DNA of 51,494 nucleotides from Patulibacter minatonensis DSM 18081 (GTDB lineage Bacteria; Actinomycetota; Thermoleophilia; Solirubrobacterales; Solirubrobacteraceae): positions 1,321,661 through 1,373,154 of the forward strand of contig NZ_KI912613.1 in assembly GCF_000519325.1 (NCBI RefSeq). The letters run 5' to 3'. This document shows, in pieces, positions 41,737 to 50,577 of this stretch. Both the position numbers and the translations under genes were made by a program. The notes under the pieces are model-generated. The model made no database searches, was not told where the DNA came from, and saw nothing but the letters and a program-made list of their open reading frames with translations. The stretch's first letter is position 1, and each line of letters starts with the position of its first letter.

Positions 41737-42246
41737 TCAGGCGTCCGCCAGCCGCGCGAGCAGCGGGATCGCCGCGGCGAGCTGCGCCCGCTCGTCGTCG
41801 TCGAACAGGTCGTCCAGCGCGGCGGTGAGCCACGCCTCGCGCTCGACCCGGATCGCCAACAGGCGCTCGCGCCCCGCGTCGGTCAGCTCGACGAACGCGC
41901 GCCGGCCGTCGGCCGGGTCGGGGCGGCGCGTCACGAAGCCGCGCTCCTCGAGCTCGCGGACGGTCTGGGCCATCGACTGCGGACGGACGCGGTCGGCGGT
42001 GGCGAGGTCGGCGCTGCTCATCGGCCCCTCGCGGTGCAGGCGACCGAGGACCGCGAAGCGGCCCTCGCCCGGCGCGGCCTCGGCCCGCAGACGACGGATC
42101 ACGTCCCCCAGGGCCTCGCGCAGCTCGTGGGCGGTGCGGGCGGTCGACGGCGCCGGGGCGTTCGGCGTGCCCCCGCTCCCGCGACCGGAGGCGGTCGGCG
42201 TGCCCCCGGAGGTCGGGGCGGTGACGGGCGTCCGGGCGGGCGGCAC
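41737..42246 (-). CDS. MarR-family transcriptional regulator
   Basis: The 169-aa protein has a Pro/Thr/Ser head of about 35 residues. The MarR winged helix follows: RFAVLGRLHREGPMSSADLATADRV, PQSMAQTVRELEERGFVTRRPDPADGRRAFVELT (recognition helix and wing with the DxR motif) and the C-terminal dimerisation helices. It begins with GTG 42246, divergent from the MFS gene, and the 65-bp gap carries a 26-bp palindrome. It probably represses the transporter and itself until a ligand, possibly a drug or aromatic compound, binds. Confidence 0.9.
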   Translation of the reverse strand: MPPARTPVTAPTSGGTPTASGRGSGGTPNAPAPSTARTAHELREALGDVIRRLRAEAAPGEGRFAVLGRLHREGPMSSADLATADRVRPQSMAQTVRELEERGFVTRRPDPADGRRAFVELTDAGRERLLAIRVEREAWLTAALDDLFDDDERAQLAAAIPLLARLADA

Positions 42247-42269
42247 CCCGACAGTCTAGAGGCCGGCCG

Positions 42270-42295
42270 ACAGGAAGACTGATCAGGCTGCCTGT
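42270..42295. promoter_or_regulatory. MarR operator between the divergent marR-like and MFS genes
   Basis: A 26-bp imperfect palindrome centred on TGATCA, with outer ACAGG and CCTGT, is symmetric at 22 of 26 positions. It ends next to TGTAAT (42295-42300), a likely -10 of the MFS gene, 11 bp before the ATG. Confidence 0.7.
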
Positions 42296-42311
42296 GTAAT
42301 GTGCTGGGACG

Positions 42312-44033
42312 ATGCACCCGACCGTCGACGACCGCTACAAGTGGATCGCCCTGGGCAACGCGACGCTCGCGGTGCTGCTGGCGACGCTCGACGCGTCGAT
42401 CACGATCATCGCGATGCCCGACATCTTCCGGGGCATCCACCTGGACCCGCTCGTGCCCGGGAACTCCTTCTACCTGCTGTGGATGATCCTCGGCTACCTC
42501 GTCGTCACCAGCGTCCTGGTCGTCAGCCTCGGTCGGCTCGGGGACATGGTCGGGCGCGTCAGGATCTTCAACGTCGGCTTCGTGATCTACACGGTCGCGT
42601 CGCTGCTCCTGGCGATCGACTGGATGACCGGCGAGGCCGGCGCGCTGTGGCTCATCGGCTTCCGCGTCGTGCAGGGCATCGGCGGCGCGTGCCTGATCGC
42701 GAACTCCGGCGCGATCATCGCCGACGCGTTCCCCGCCCACCAGCGCGGGATGGCGCTCGGGATCAACAACATCGTCGGCGTCAGCGGCCAGTTCGTCGGG
42801 CTCGTCCTGGGCGGGCTGCTCGCCCCGATCGACTGGCGTCTCGTCTTCCTCCTCTCGGTGCCTGTCGGGATCCTCGGCACCGTCTGGGCGTACCGCTCGC
42901 TGCGCGAGGTCTCGACCCCGCACCCGGGCCGCATCGACTGGACGGGCAACGTCTCCTTCGCGCTGGGCCTGATCCTGGTCATGGTCGCCGTGACCTACGG
43001 GATCCGGCCCGCCGGAGGCCACGCGACCGGCTGGGGGAGCCCCACCGTGATCGGCCTGATGGTCGCCGCGGCGGTCTGCCTGGTCACCTTCGTGGTCGTC
43101 GAGCGCCGCAGCACCCACCCGATGTTCCGGCTCGGCCTGTTCCGCATCCGGGCGTTCACGTTCGGCACGCTCTCGACGTTCCTCGCGGCGATCGCCCGCG
43201 GCGGCCTGATGTTCATGCTGATCATCTGGCTCCAGGGGATCTGGCTGCCGCAGCACGGCTACAGCTTCAGCGAGGCGCCGCTGTGGGCCGGCATCTACAT
43301 GCTGCCGCTGACGGCGGGGATCCTCGTCGCGGGTCCGCTGTCCGGGATCCTGTCGGACCGCTACGGGGCCCGGCCGTTCGCGACCGCGGGGATGCTGCTC
43401 ACGGCGGTCGGATTCGGCCTGCTCCTGCTGCTGCCGACGAACTTCTCGTACCCGGCGTTCGGGGCGATCCTGCTCCTGATCGGCCTGGCGATGGGCCTCT
43501 TCGCGTCGCCGAACCGCGCCGCGGTGATGAACAGCCTCCCGGCGGCCGACCGCGGCGCCGGCGGCGGGATGAACACGACGTTCCAGAACTCCGCCCAGGT
43601 CCTGTCGATCGGCGTCTTCTTCACGCTGATGATCATCGGACTGGCCGCCACGCTGCCGCAGACGATGTCGGCCGGCCTGCAGGCCCACGGCGTCTCGGCG
43701 GCCGACGCGCAGCACGCGTCGGACCTGCCCGCCGTCTCGATCCTCTTCGCGGCGTTCCTCGGGTACGACCCGATCCAGCACCTGCTGGGGACCCACGCGC
43801 TCGCCGGCCTGTCGCCGGCGGACCACGCCGCCCTGACCGGCCATTCGTTCTTCCCCGACCTCATCTCGGGCCCGTTCCAGGACGGGCTGCACGCCGCGTT
43901 CGCGTTCGCGATCGCCGCCTGCCTGATCGCGGCGCTCGCCTCGCTGATGCGCGGCCGCCGGCAGGTCGACGACCCGGACGCCGTCGTCCCGCAGGCCGGC
44001 GGCGCGCGGCCGGTGCGGCCGCTGGCGGAGTGA
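42312..44033 (+). CDS. MFS transporter, DHA2-type (14-helix drug:proton antiporter)
   Basis: The 573-aa protein has about 14 hydrophobic segments. Key motifs are LDASITIIAMPDI in helix 1 (the LDxTxVNVALP position of DHA2), GRLGDMVGRVRIF (MFS motif A), and GVSGQFVGLVLGGLLAPIDWRLVF (motif C-like with the downstream WRxxF), with GPLSGILSDRYGARPF in the second half. It probably exports a toxic compound. The divergent MarR gene and the shared palindrome suggest ligand-induced expression. The predicted leader is only a few bases. Confidence 0.92.
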   Translation: MHPTVDDRYKWIALGNATLAVLLATLDASITIIAMPDIFRGIHLDPLVPGNSFYLLWMILGYLVVTSVLVVSLGRLGDMVGRVRIFNVGFVIYTVASLLLAIDWMTGEAGALWLIGFRVVQGIGGACLIANSGAIIADAFPAHQRGMALGINNIVGVSGQFVGLVLGGLLAPIDWRLVFLLSVPVGILGTVWAYRSLREVSTPHPGRIDWTGNVSFALGLILVMVAVTYGIRPAGGHATGWGSPTVIGLMVAAAVCLVTFVVVERRSTHPMFRLGLFRIRAFTFGTLSTFLAAIARGGLMFMLIIWLQGIWLPQHGYSFSEAPLWAGIYMLPLTAGILVAGPLSGILSDRYGARPFATAGMLLTAVGFGLLLLLPTNFSYPAFGAILLLIGLAMGLFASPNRAAVMNSLPAADRGAGGGMNTTFQNSAQVLSIGVFFTLMIIGLAATLPQTMSAGLQAHGVSAADAQHASDLPAVSILFAAFLGYDPIQHLLGTHALAGLSPADHAALTGHSFFPDLISGPFQDGLHAAFAFAIAACLIAALASLMRGRRQVDDPDAVVPQAGGARPVRPLAE

Positions 44034-44074
44034 TCAGTCCGTGATCTCGGCGCCCTTCCAGAAGGCGACGTGGT

Positions 44075-45172
44075 CTACGGCGACGCCTCCCCCGTCTCGT
44101 TCCACGCGGCGTCCCAGCGCGCCAGCAGCGCCGCGAGACCGTCCTCCGTGGGCGCGCCGAACGCGCGCAGGCGGGCGAGGCCGCCGTCCGGGCGGACCTC
44201 CAGCCGCAAGCGCCGGACGGGCCGGGTCCCGAGCAGCGCGAAGCGGTGCCGCACGTCCGGCACGACCGCGGTCCGCTCGAGCAGCGCGAACCACTCGTCC
44301 GGGTCGGCCTCGTCGGTGTCCGTGTCGCGGCCCAGGATCCGGACGGTGCCCGGCGCGTTGCCGACGAAGTGCCGGGCGTCGACCTCGAGCATGCGCACGA
44401 CGCCCGAGACCGCGAGGCGGAGCTCGACCCAGTCGTACCCGCCGTCGCGCCGGCGCGAGGTCTCCCACCCCTCGCCCATCGTGCGTGCCGGGCCCGGCGC
44501 GATGAGGTTGCTCGCCGCGCTGTAGAACGCGTTCGACGACGACGTGACGCGGCCGCCGTTCTCCGTCGCCGCGAGGTCGAACGGCCCGGCGCGCAGGACC
44601 GCCGGGTCGGGCAGCGGCTCGCCGTGCACCCGCAGCCGCGCGACGCCGCCGTCGGGGTGGATCCGCAGACGGACGTGGGTGACGAGGCCCTCGTCCGCGA
44701 CGAGGAAGCGGTTGTGGGTGTCGCCCCGCACCGCGCCGAGGGGGACGAGCGGCCGCCACGGCGCGGCGCGGACCTGCGCGACACCCGGGTAGCCCGGCAG
44801 CGCGCAGCCGTCGACCTCGACCTCCGGCGGGAAGTTCCCGACGAAGTGGCTCGTGTCGACGTCGATGCCGCGGACGATGCCCGGCAGGCCGAGCCGCACG
44901 ATCGCCTCGTCGTGCCCGGCCTCGCGGCGGCGCCGGGTCTGCCAGCCGTCGTAGACCTGACCGCGCGACCCGAACGTCGCGGGCGTGAAGACGGACGGAC
45001 CGTCGGCGACGAGGTTGTCCCGGGGTGCGAAGAGCTCGTCGTTCGCCCACGGGACCGTGCCGCCGACGGAGCGCGCCGCCAGGTCGGGGAGCGCCTCGAA
45101 CGGATCCAGCCCCGGCAGGACGCGGTCGTCCTCGGGCAGCTCGGACGGGCTCACGGGATCCACGGTGCTCAT
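44075..45172 (-). CDS. alc: Allantoicase (allantoate amidinohydrolase of purine catabolism)
   Basis: The 365-aa protein has two homologous beta-jelly-roll halves. Each half contains a SNAFYSAASNLIAP- or NDELFAPRDNLV-like start, a GWETSRRRDGGYDW- or GWQTRRRREAGHDE-like loop, and an EVDARHFVGNAPG- or DVDTSHFVGNFPP-like motif. This twofold pattern and the FxGN signatures are diagnostic of allantoicase, which cleaves allantoate to ureidoglycolate and urea. ATG 45172 is chosen over longer in-frame starts. No other purine-degradation gene is in the window, so the pathway is presumably completed elsewhere. It is convergent with the MFS gene. Confidence 0.9.
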   Translation of the reverse strand: MSTVDPVSPSELPEDDRVLPGLDPFEALPDLAARSVGGTVPWANDELFAPRDNLVADGPSVFTPATFGSRGQVYDGWQTRRRREAGHDEAIVRLGLPGIVRGIDVDTSHFVGNFPPEVEVDGCALPGYPGVAQVRAAPWRPLVPLGAVRGDTHNRFLVADEGLVTHVRLRIHPDGGVARLRVHGEPLPDPAVLRAGPFDLAATENGGRVTSSSNAFYSAASNLIAPGPARTMGEGWETSRRRDGGYDWVELRLAVSGVVRMLEVDARHFVGNAPGTVRILGRDTDTDEADPDEWFALLERTAVVPDVRHRFALLGTRPVRRLRLEVRPDGGLARLRAFGAPTEDGLAALLARWDAAWNETGEASP

Positions 45173-45450
45173 CGCCACCAGTCTGCTGTCCGGGGCGTCG
45201 AGGTCCGTTGTCCAAGGGTCGCGGGAACGGCGGCGGGGCCCGTACGGCGCGGCGGTGCCGGGTGGCGCCACGACGCATCTCACGGACCCTCCGCGGCGTC
45301 CGTCACGCCCCGGGCGCGTCGCCGGTCACGGCCGCGAGCGGCACCGCGCCAAGCACCGCTCCGATCCCGAGATGGCGGTGTTGTATCGGCGTACACTGCC
45401 CGCGCACTCCGACCCCGGACGCCGACGGCCCACCGACCCGAAGGACCGCA

Positions 45451-46761
45451 ATGCCCGTCTCCCGCACCACCCCCGACGACCAAGAACCGGCCCGCGTCCA
45501 CCGCCGCGGCCGCCGCGCCGCCGCCACCCTCGGGGTCGCGACCGTCGCGTCGCTGACCCTGGCGGGCACCGCGCTGGCGGGCCCGCCGCCGGCCAACGAC
45601 CAGGTCCAGAACGCGACCGTCATCCCCGCGCTGCCGGCCGCGATCTCGGGCACGACCGTCGACGCGACCGCCGGGGTCGACGAGCCCTCGCCGCTCGTCG
45701 TCTCGTCGGGCGACGACCTCGTCGGCCTGGACCGGTCGGTCTGGTACTCGTTCACGTCCCCGCTGGACGGCAACGTCCTCCTGAACGCCTGCGACTCGAA
45801 CTTCGACAACTACGTCAACGTCTTCACCGGCTCCGCGCAGTCGCTGAAGCTCGTGAAGACCCGGAGCAACCCGTACCGCGCGTGCCGTGGCGACCGCCAG
45901 ACGTTCGCGGTGAAGAAGGGCGACCAGTACTTCGTCCGCGTCGCGACAGAGCGCGCCGGCAGCACCGCCCCGCAGGGCGGCGTCTTCCGGCTGAAGCTCG
46001 AGGCCCAGTCGACGCCGCAGAACGACGCCTTCGCGTCGGCGACGGTCCTGCCCGACAACGGCATCGGGGCGTTCGACGCGCCGCTGGCGTTCTCGACCGT
46101 CGAGTTCGGCGAGAAGCTCTACTCGAACGACCGCGGCTCGGTCTGGTTCCGCCTGAACGCGCCGACGAGCCGCCCGTACACGGTGCAGGTCCCCGCGCTC
46201 TCCACCTCCACGGCTCTCGAGGTCTTCTCGACCACCGGCCCGACGATCAACGCGCTGAAGCGCCTCGGCTCCGACTACGCCTCCGGCGACAGCGCCGCGA
46301 AGGTGAACTTCACCGGGCTGAAGGGCCGCTCCTACGTGATCCGGCTCTCCACGACGTCGCAGGTCCCGGACAAGGCGCGCCTCCTGGTGACGACGAACTC
46401 GGCCGCCGGCGCCGGGCTCTCCGTGAAGCCGGCGAGCAACTCGATCTCGGGTCTCCGGCGTCGCGGCTTCCAGGTCACCGCGTCGTGCATCGGCAGCTGC
46501 AGGGCGGCGATCGCGCTCTACGTGAGCCCGAAGGAGGCCGTCCGCTACAAGCTCGTCAGCGGGAGGAAGCGGCCGAGGAACGCGATCCGCATCGGCCGCC
46601 TGACCGGCGTCCTGCCGGAGGGCGGCACGAACGTCACGGTCCCGGTGACCCCGTCGATCGCGCGGAGGCTGCGCGGCGTCTCGCGCCTGCACGTGATCGT
46701 CGAGTCCTCCGTCGCCGGCGGCAAGGGCAAGGCCGCCCGGACGGTCCAGCTCGTGAAGTGA
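45451..46761 (+). CDS. Secreted protein with tandem PPC-like beta domains
   Basis: The 436-aa protein has a twin-basic signal region (RRGRRAAATLGVATVASLTL, cleavage after GTALAG). Two related beta domains follow: PPANDQVQNATVIPALP...SVWYSFTSPLDGNVLLNACDS... and PQNDAFASATVLPDN...SVWFRLNAPTSRPYTV. This NDxFxxAT...VWY(S/R)xxAP pattern is that of PPC-like extracellular modules. The C-terminal third has a CIGSC pair and repeated Arg/Lys-rich strands. Function is unknown; adhesion or cell-surface structure is possible. AAGGA precedes ATG 45451, and TACACT (45392-45397) may be its -10. Confidence 0.75.
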   Translation: MPVSRTTPDDQEPARVHRRGRRAAATLGVATVASLTLAGTALAGPPPANDQVQNATVIPALPAAISGTTVDATAGVDEPSPLVVSSGDDLVGLDRSVWYSFTSPLDGNVLLNACDSNFDNYVNVFTGSAQSLKLVKTRSNPYRACRGDRQTFAVKKGDQYFVRVATERAGSTAPQGGVFRLKLEAQSTPQNDAFASATVLPDNGIGAFDAPLAFSTVEFGEKLYSNDRGSVWFRLNAPTSRPYTVQVPALSTSTALEVFSTTGPTINALKRLGSDYASGDSAAKVNFTGLKGRSYVIRLSTTSQVPDKARLLVTTNSAAGAGLSVKPASNSISGLRRRGFQVTASCIGSCRAAIALYVSPKEAVRYKLVSGRKRPRNAIRIGRLTGVLPEGGTNVTVPVTPSIARRLRGVSRLHVIVESSVAGGKGKAARTVQLVK

Positions 46762-46766
46762 GCAGC

Positions 46767-46795
46767 CCGGCCGGGCGACGTCGTCGCCCGGCCGG
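46767..46795. terminator. Bidirectional terminator hairpin between convergent genes
   Basis: CCGGCCGGGCGACG and CGTCGCCCGGCCGG form a 14-bp perfect inverted repeat around one base. They fill the gap between the secreted-protein stop (46761) and the kinase stop (46796). Confidence 0.7.
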
Positions 46796-48364
46796 TCAGG
46801 CCCCCGACCGCGTCCTGGGGCAGAAGTCGAAGAGCAGGATGCTCCACGGGTACTGCGGCTTGAAGCGGGACGCCACGAGACGGAGCTCGCGCCGGCGGCC
46901 CTCGCCGTCGACGGCCTGCCCGCCCCACTGCAGGAGCTGGCCGCCGTCCCGCGTGTCGATGGTCCTCAGCGACGCCGGAGAGAGGCCCACGAGACGCACC
47001 GGCGCGCGCTTCGTCTGCCAGAGCCACTTCTGCACGGCCTCCGGGCCCTTGCTCAGCGCCACGTTCTTGCCCTTCGGCAGGACGAGCCCCTCGGGCAGCG
47101 TGTTCCCCGCGGGACACCGCTCGCCACGCCCGTAGAGGTCGAACCCGGTCCCGAGGTCCCCGAAGTGGAAGAACGCCTTGATGTCCGGTGCGCGGTTCAG
47201 CGCGGCGTAGTCGGCGAAGAGACCCGCGACCTCGTCGCGGTCCTCGCGCCCGGCGGGGACCCCCCGCTTCGAGAAGCCCGACGCGGCGGGCTGGGCGGGG
47301 GCGCGGTCCGCCCGGGCGAGGTCGCGCTCGTGCGACACCGGCGGGTCGGTCAGGAGCTCGTGCGCGGCGGCACCGGCCCCACCGGCGAGGACGGCGACGG
47401 CGAGCACCGACGCCGTCGCGAGGCCGCGCCGGAGCCCGGGCCGGGACTCCAGCGAGCCGAGGAACCGGCGCAGGGCGGCGCGGGGCCCCGGGGCCGGCCG
47501 GCCGCCCGGCGCGAGCCCGAGCGCGCGGTGCAGCCCGGCGATCAGCTCCGCACCGTCGCGGGGCCGGTCGGCGGGGTCGATCGCCATGCCGCGGGCGAGG
47601 ACCTCGTCGACCGCGGCGGGGAGCTCCGGCCGGCGCTCCGACGCCGACGGGCGGTCCCGGATCGCGTGCGCGACGAGCATCGCGGGCACCGTCGGCGCGG
47701 AGAACGGCGGCGTCCCGGTCAGGGTCTCGAAGGCGACGCACGCCAGGCCGTAGAGGTCGGAGCGCGCGTCGCCCGACTCGCCCTGGACGAGCTCCGGCGC
47801 CAGGTACGCGGGGGTGCCGACGATCTCGGTGGTCGCGTCGCCGCGGCCCCAGCGACCGGCGTCGTGCAGGGCGCCCGCGACGCCGAAGTCCGTCAGCGAT
47901 GCGCGCGGTCCGTCGGCGTCGTCGCGGACCAGGACGTTCGCGGGCTTGACGTCGCGGTGCAGGCACCCGGCCTCGTGGGCGGCGTCGAGCCCGGACGCGA
48001 GCTGCTCCAGGATCCGCACCGCGTCGGGGACCGACGGCGGACCCCCGGCCAGGCGGTGGCGGAGGTCGGAGCCCTCGACCCACTGCAGCGCGACGTACGG
48101 CCGGCCGTCGACGACGCCGACGTGGTGGACGGCCACGACCGACGGGTGGTCGATGCTCGCCGCCAGCCGGGCCTCGCGCCGGAGGCCCTCCTGCAGCTCG
48201 GGCAGGTCGGAGAGGCGCTCCGCGGCGACCTTCAGCGCGACGGTCCGGTCGAGCTCCTCGTCGTGCGCCCGGTAGACGACGCCCATGCCGCCGCGCCCCG
48301 CGACGGCCTCGACGACGTAGTGGTCGTCGAAACGCGCGCCGGGCTCGAGGTCCCAGGCGCTCAC
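46796..48364 (-). CDS. Membrane Ser/Thr protein kinase (Hanks type), active
   Basis: The 522-aa protein has a complete kinase domain: AGRGGMGVVYRAHD (P-loop), Lys45 in VALKVAAE, HRDVKPANV (Asp138), TDFGVAG (Asp159), an activation loop with Thr residues, GTPAYLAPE and SDLYGLACVAFETLTGTPPF. A membrane helix follows (about 327-350, LATASVLAVAVLAGGAGAAA). The extracytoplasmic C-terminal domain of about 170 residues ends SILLFDFCPRTRSGA. It lacks PASTA repeats. The GTG start overlaps the stop of the upstream pseudokinase (GTGA), so both are made together. The external domain probably senses a cell-envelope signal. Confidence 0.92.
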   Translation of the reverse strand: MSAWDLEPGARFDDHYVVEAVAGRGGMGVVYRAHDEELDRTVALKVAAERLSDLPELQEGLRREARLAASIDHPSVVAVHHVGVVDGRPYVALQWVEGSDLRHRLAGGPPSVPDAVRILEQLASGLDAAHEAGCLHRDVKPANVLVRDDADGPRASLTDFGVAGALHDAGRWGRGDATTEIVGTPAYLAPELVQGESGDARSDLYGLACVAFETLTGTPPFSAPTVPAMLVAHAIRDRPSASERRPELPAAVDEVLARGMAIDPADRPRDGAELIAGLHRALGLAPGGRPAPGPRAALRRFLGSLESRPGLRRGLATASVLAVAVLAGGAGAAAHELLTDPPVSHERDLARADRAPAQPAASGFSKRGVPAGREDRDEVAGLFADYAALNRAPDIKAFFHFGDLGTGFDLYGRGERCPAGNTLPEGLVLPKGKNVALSKGPEAVQKWLWQTKRAPVRLVGLSPASLRTIDTRDGGQLLQWGGQAVDGEGRRRELRLVASRFKPQYPWSILLFDFCPRTRSGA

Positions 48365-49986
48365 GATCCGGTCCCCGTCCGCGGGCAGAGGTCGACGAGG
48401 TCGACGAGCCACTCGGTCCCGAGCCCCGTGCGCGCCAGCCAGTAGCGGACCTCGCGTCGCTCGCCGGACGGCAGGACCGCGACGCCCGACCAGGAGGCCC
48501 GCAGCCGGCCGGCGAACCGGACCCCGGCCGGGGCGAGGTCCTCGAGCGCCCAGGGCAGCCGCCGCGCGGTGCTCAGGACCTGGAGCTGCCGGTACCCGGC
48601 GCCGCGCTTCAGCTCGGTGCCCGCGCGGGGCGGCGCGGTCCGGGTGCACCGTCCGTCGCTCTCCGGGGACTCGACCTGCAGCCGGGGGGAGAGCGCCTGG
48701 CTCCAGTCGGACTGGCTGAACGAGTCCGGCCGCGACCCGGACAGGACGTCCCGCAGCTGGAGCACGACGGCGCGCTGCGACACGGGACCTGGGGCGTCGG
48801 CGGGGCGCTGCGGCAGCTTCGTGCCCTCCTTGAAGCGCGGCGGTGCCGCGAGCGGCGGAGCACCGGCGTCCTCGGGCGGACCGTCGTCCGACGCGGCGAG
48901 CGCGACGCCGCCGACGGCGCCGCCGACCGCGGCGACCACGACCACGACGGCGGCGACGACCCGGCGCCGCACGCGGGTGGCCGACGAGGGGCGTGACCGG
49001 CGCCCGTCCCGTCGCCCGGCGTCCGCGCCGTCCCGCCGCCCGTCGCGGGACCCCGCGGAGGCGGGCAGGTCGTGGGTGACGTCCCACGCGACCGCGCCGG
49101 TGCCGGTCTCCATCGCCCGGTCGTCCCCGGCGTGCGGACGGTCGCCGAGCGCCCCGGCGACGGCGGCGGCGAGCGCCCCGGCCGACGGCGGCCGCTCGGC
49201 GGGGTCGATCGCCATCCCGCGCTCGAGGACGAGATCGAGCTCCCGCGGCAGCTCGGGGCGCCGGCTCGTGACCCGGGGCCGCGGCCGGGTCGCGTGGGCG
49301 GTGAGCACCGCGGCCCCGGTCGGGCCGGTGAACGGCGGGGTGCCCGACAGCAGCTCGAACGCGAGGCACGCGAGCGCGTAGACGTCGGCCCGCGCGTCGG
49401 GGGTCCCGCCGTCCGCGAGCTCCGGCGCCAGTGCGCCGGGCAGGCCGGCGGTCTCGGGGGCGCGGGTCAGTGCCGGTCCGACGCCGGCCTCCAGCACGGT
49501 GCGCCGCACGCCGAGCCCGGTCAGCCAGGCGCGCGGCCCCGACGGGGTGTCGCGGACGAGCACGCACGCGGGCCCGAGGTCACCGTGGACCTGTCCGGCA
49601 GCGTGCACGGCGTCGAGCGCGCCGGCGAGCTGCTCGACGAGATCGGCGGCCTCGGCGGCGGGCGGCGGACCCGCGGAGTAGCGGTGGCCGAGGTCGTCCC
49701 CGTCGATCCAGGCGGTCGCGACGTACGGCCGGTCGTCGTCCGTCCCGACGTCGACGGGACGCACCAGGACGGGGTGCTCGACCCGGCGTGCCTCGCCGAC
49801 CGCCCGGGAGAGCCGCTCGCCGAGGTCGTCCGCCACCAGCGCCTCGTCGCGGGCGACCTCCACCGCGACGGGCGCGTCCTCCTGCTCGTCGTGCGCGCGG
49901 AGGACCGGTCCGAGGACCCCGTCGCCGGCGGGCCCCTCGACCCGATGTCGCCCGCCGATCAGGCGGCCGGTCTGCGCACCCGACAT
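48361..49986 (-). CDS. Membrane pseudokinase (Ser/Thr kinase fold with lost catalytic residues)
   Basis: The 541-aa protein has the same layout as the kinase downstream: kinase-like domain, disordered Arg/Asp-rich linker, helix (about 322-345, VVAAVVVVVAAVGGAVGGVA) and an external domain ending WLVDLVDLCPRTGTGS. Key residues are changed. The beta3 Lys is Glu43 (VAVEVA), HRDxKPxN reads HGDLGPAC (134-141), and DFG reads GLG (157-159). The glycine-rich loop is also degenerate (GPAGDGVLG). PEL...ADVYALACLAFELLSGTPPF is retained. It should not transfer phosphate and may act as a scaffold or activator of the coupled kinase. TAGCGT about 8 bp before ATG 49986 suggests a nearly leaderless start. Confidence 0.88.
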   Translation of the reverse strand: MSGAQTGRLIGGRHRVEGPAGDGVLGPVLRAHDEQEDAPVAVEVARDEALVADDLGERLSRAVGEARRVEHPVLVRPVDVGTDDDRPYVATAWIDGDDLGHRYSAGPPPAAEAADLVEQLAGALDAVHAAGQVHGDLGPACVLVRDTPSGPRAWLTGLGVRRTVLEAGVGPALTRAPETAGLPGALAPELADGGTPDARADVYALACLAFELLSGTPPFTGPTGAAVLTAHATRPRPRVTSRRPELPRELDLVLERGMAIDPAERPPSAGALAAAVAGALGDRPHAGDDRAMETGTGAVAWDVTHDLPASAGSRDGRRDGADAGRRDGRRSRPSSATRVRRRVVAAVVVVVAAVGGAVGGVALAASDDGPPEDAGAPPLAAPPRFKEGTKLPQRPADAPGPVSQRAVVLQLRDVLSGSRPDSFSQSDWSQALSPRLQVESPESDGRCTRTAPPRAGTELKRGAGYRQLQVLSTARRLPWALEDLAPAGVRFAGRLRASWSGVAVLPSGERREVRYWLARTGLGTEWLVDLVDLCPRTGTGS

Positions 49987-50043
49987 CGCGGGAACGCTAG
50001 CGCGCCCGGCCGGGAGGCAGGGCCCGCGACGACGGCATGGCCC

Positions 50044-50454
50044 TCATGGACGGAGCCTCCGTGCCAGGCGGCGCGCCCGGCGGAGGCCGCCTCGGCGGTG
50101 GTCCTCGAGGTCGGCGTGCTGGCGGGCGAGGACCGACCAGGCCATCACCGCCTCGTCGACGACGTCGTCGTCCGGCTCGCGCGCGGACACGACCGCCAGC
50201 CGCCGGCGGAGGACGAGGGGGTGGGCGGCGTCGGGCCGGACGACGTGGTCGAGGGTGACGAGGACGGCGCCGGACCCGGCGGTGATCCCGACGACGAGGC
50301 GCGGTCGCCGGGGGGCCAGGCGCTCCGGCGCGCCCGGGCCGAGCTCGCGGGCGGGGACGACGATCGCGGGCGCGCGGGCGATCCGCTCGGCCAGCTCCCG
50401 GCGACCGGCCGGCGTGGCCAGGTCCGGGGCCCAGGGGTGGCGCGCGTCCGGCAT
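50044..50454 (-). CDS. Hypothetical protein, 136 aa
   Basis: I do not recognise this protein. It begins MPDARHPWAPDLATPAGRREL and has a strand-rich middle (RPRLVVGITAGSGAVLVTLDHVV) and an Arg-rich, helical, basic C-terminus (GGLRRARRLARRLRP) that could bind nucleic acid or a membrane surface. There is no signal peptide or helix long enough to cross a membrane. It lies 57 bp upstream of the pseudokinase gene on the same strand and downstream of an FHA gene, so it may belong to the same phospho-signalling unit. Confidence 0.55.
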   Translation of the reverse strand: MPDARHPWAPDLATPAGRRELAERIARAPAIVVPARELGPGAPERLAPRRPRLVVGITAGSGAVLVTLDHVVRPDAAHPLVLRRRLAVVSAREPDDDVVDEAVMAWSVLARQHADLEDHRRGGLRRARRLARRLRP

Positions 50455-50497
50455 CGGCCCAGCCTCCGCCTCCGGGGCGGCCGCGACCAGCCCCGCG

Positions 50498-50519
50498 GGG
50501 GGTGGTCCGGACCACCCCC
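50498..50519. promoter_or_regulatory. Perfect 22-bp palindrome upstream of the hypothetical gene
   Basis: The core is GGTGGTCCGGACCACC, extended by three G and three C at the ends. It lies 44 bp upstream of the 50454 start on the minus strand. A perfect dyad without a loop is better suited to a protein-binding site than a terminator. Confidence 0.55.
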
Positions 50520-50577
50520 TCGTGGCGGTGACGTCGACGGCGGCCGGCCGCGACCGCGGCTCCGCCTCCGTGTCGAC

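Noticed and set aside
44034-44095. Minus-strand end VDHVAFWKGAEITD beyond the allantoicase stop, in another frame
   Set aside because: It could be a frameshifted tail or a gene remnant, but the allantoicase frame itself ends at a plausible place, and I cannot support a separate feature from about 20 residues.
45173-45450. Search for a purine-responsive operator in the allantoicase/secreted-protein divergent gap
   Set aside because: No convincing palindrome was seen; only a weak TACACT -10 for the plus-strand gene.
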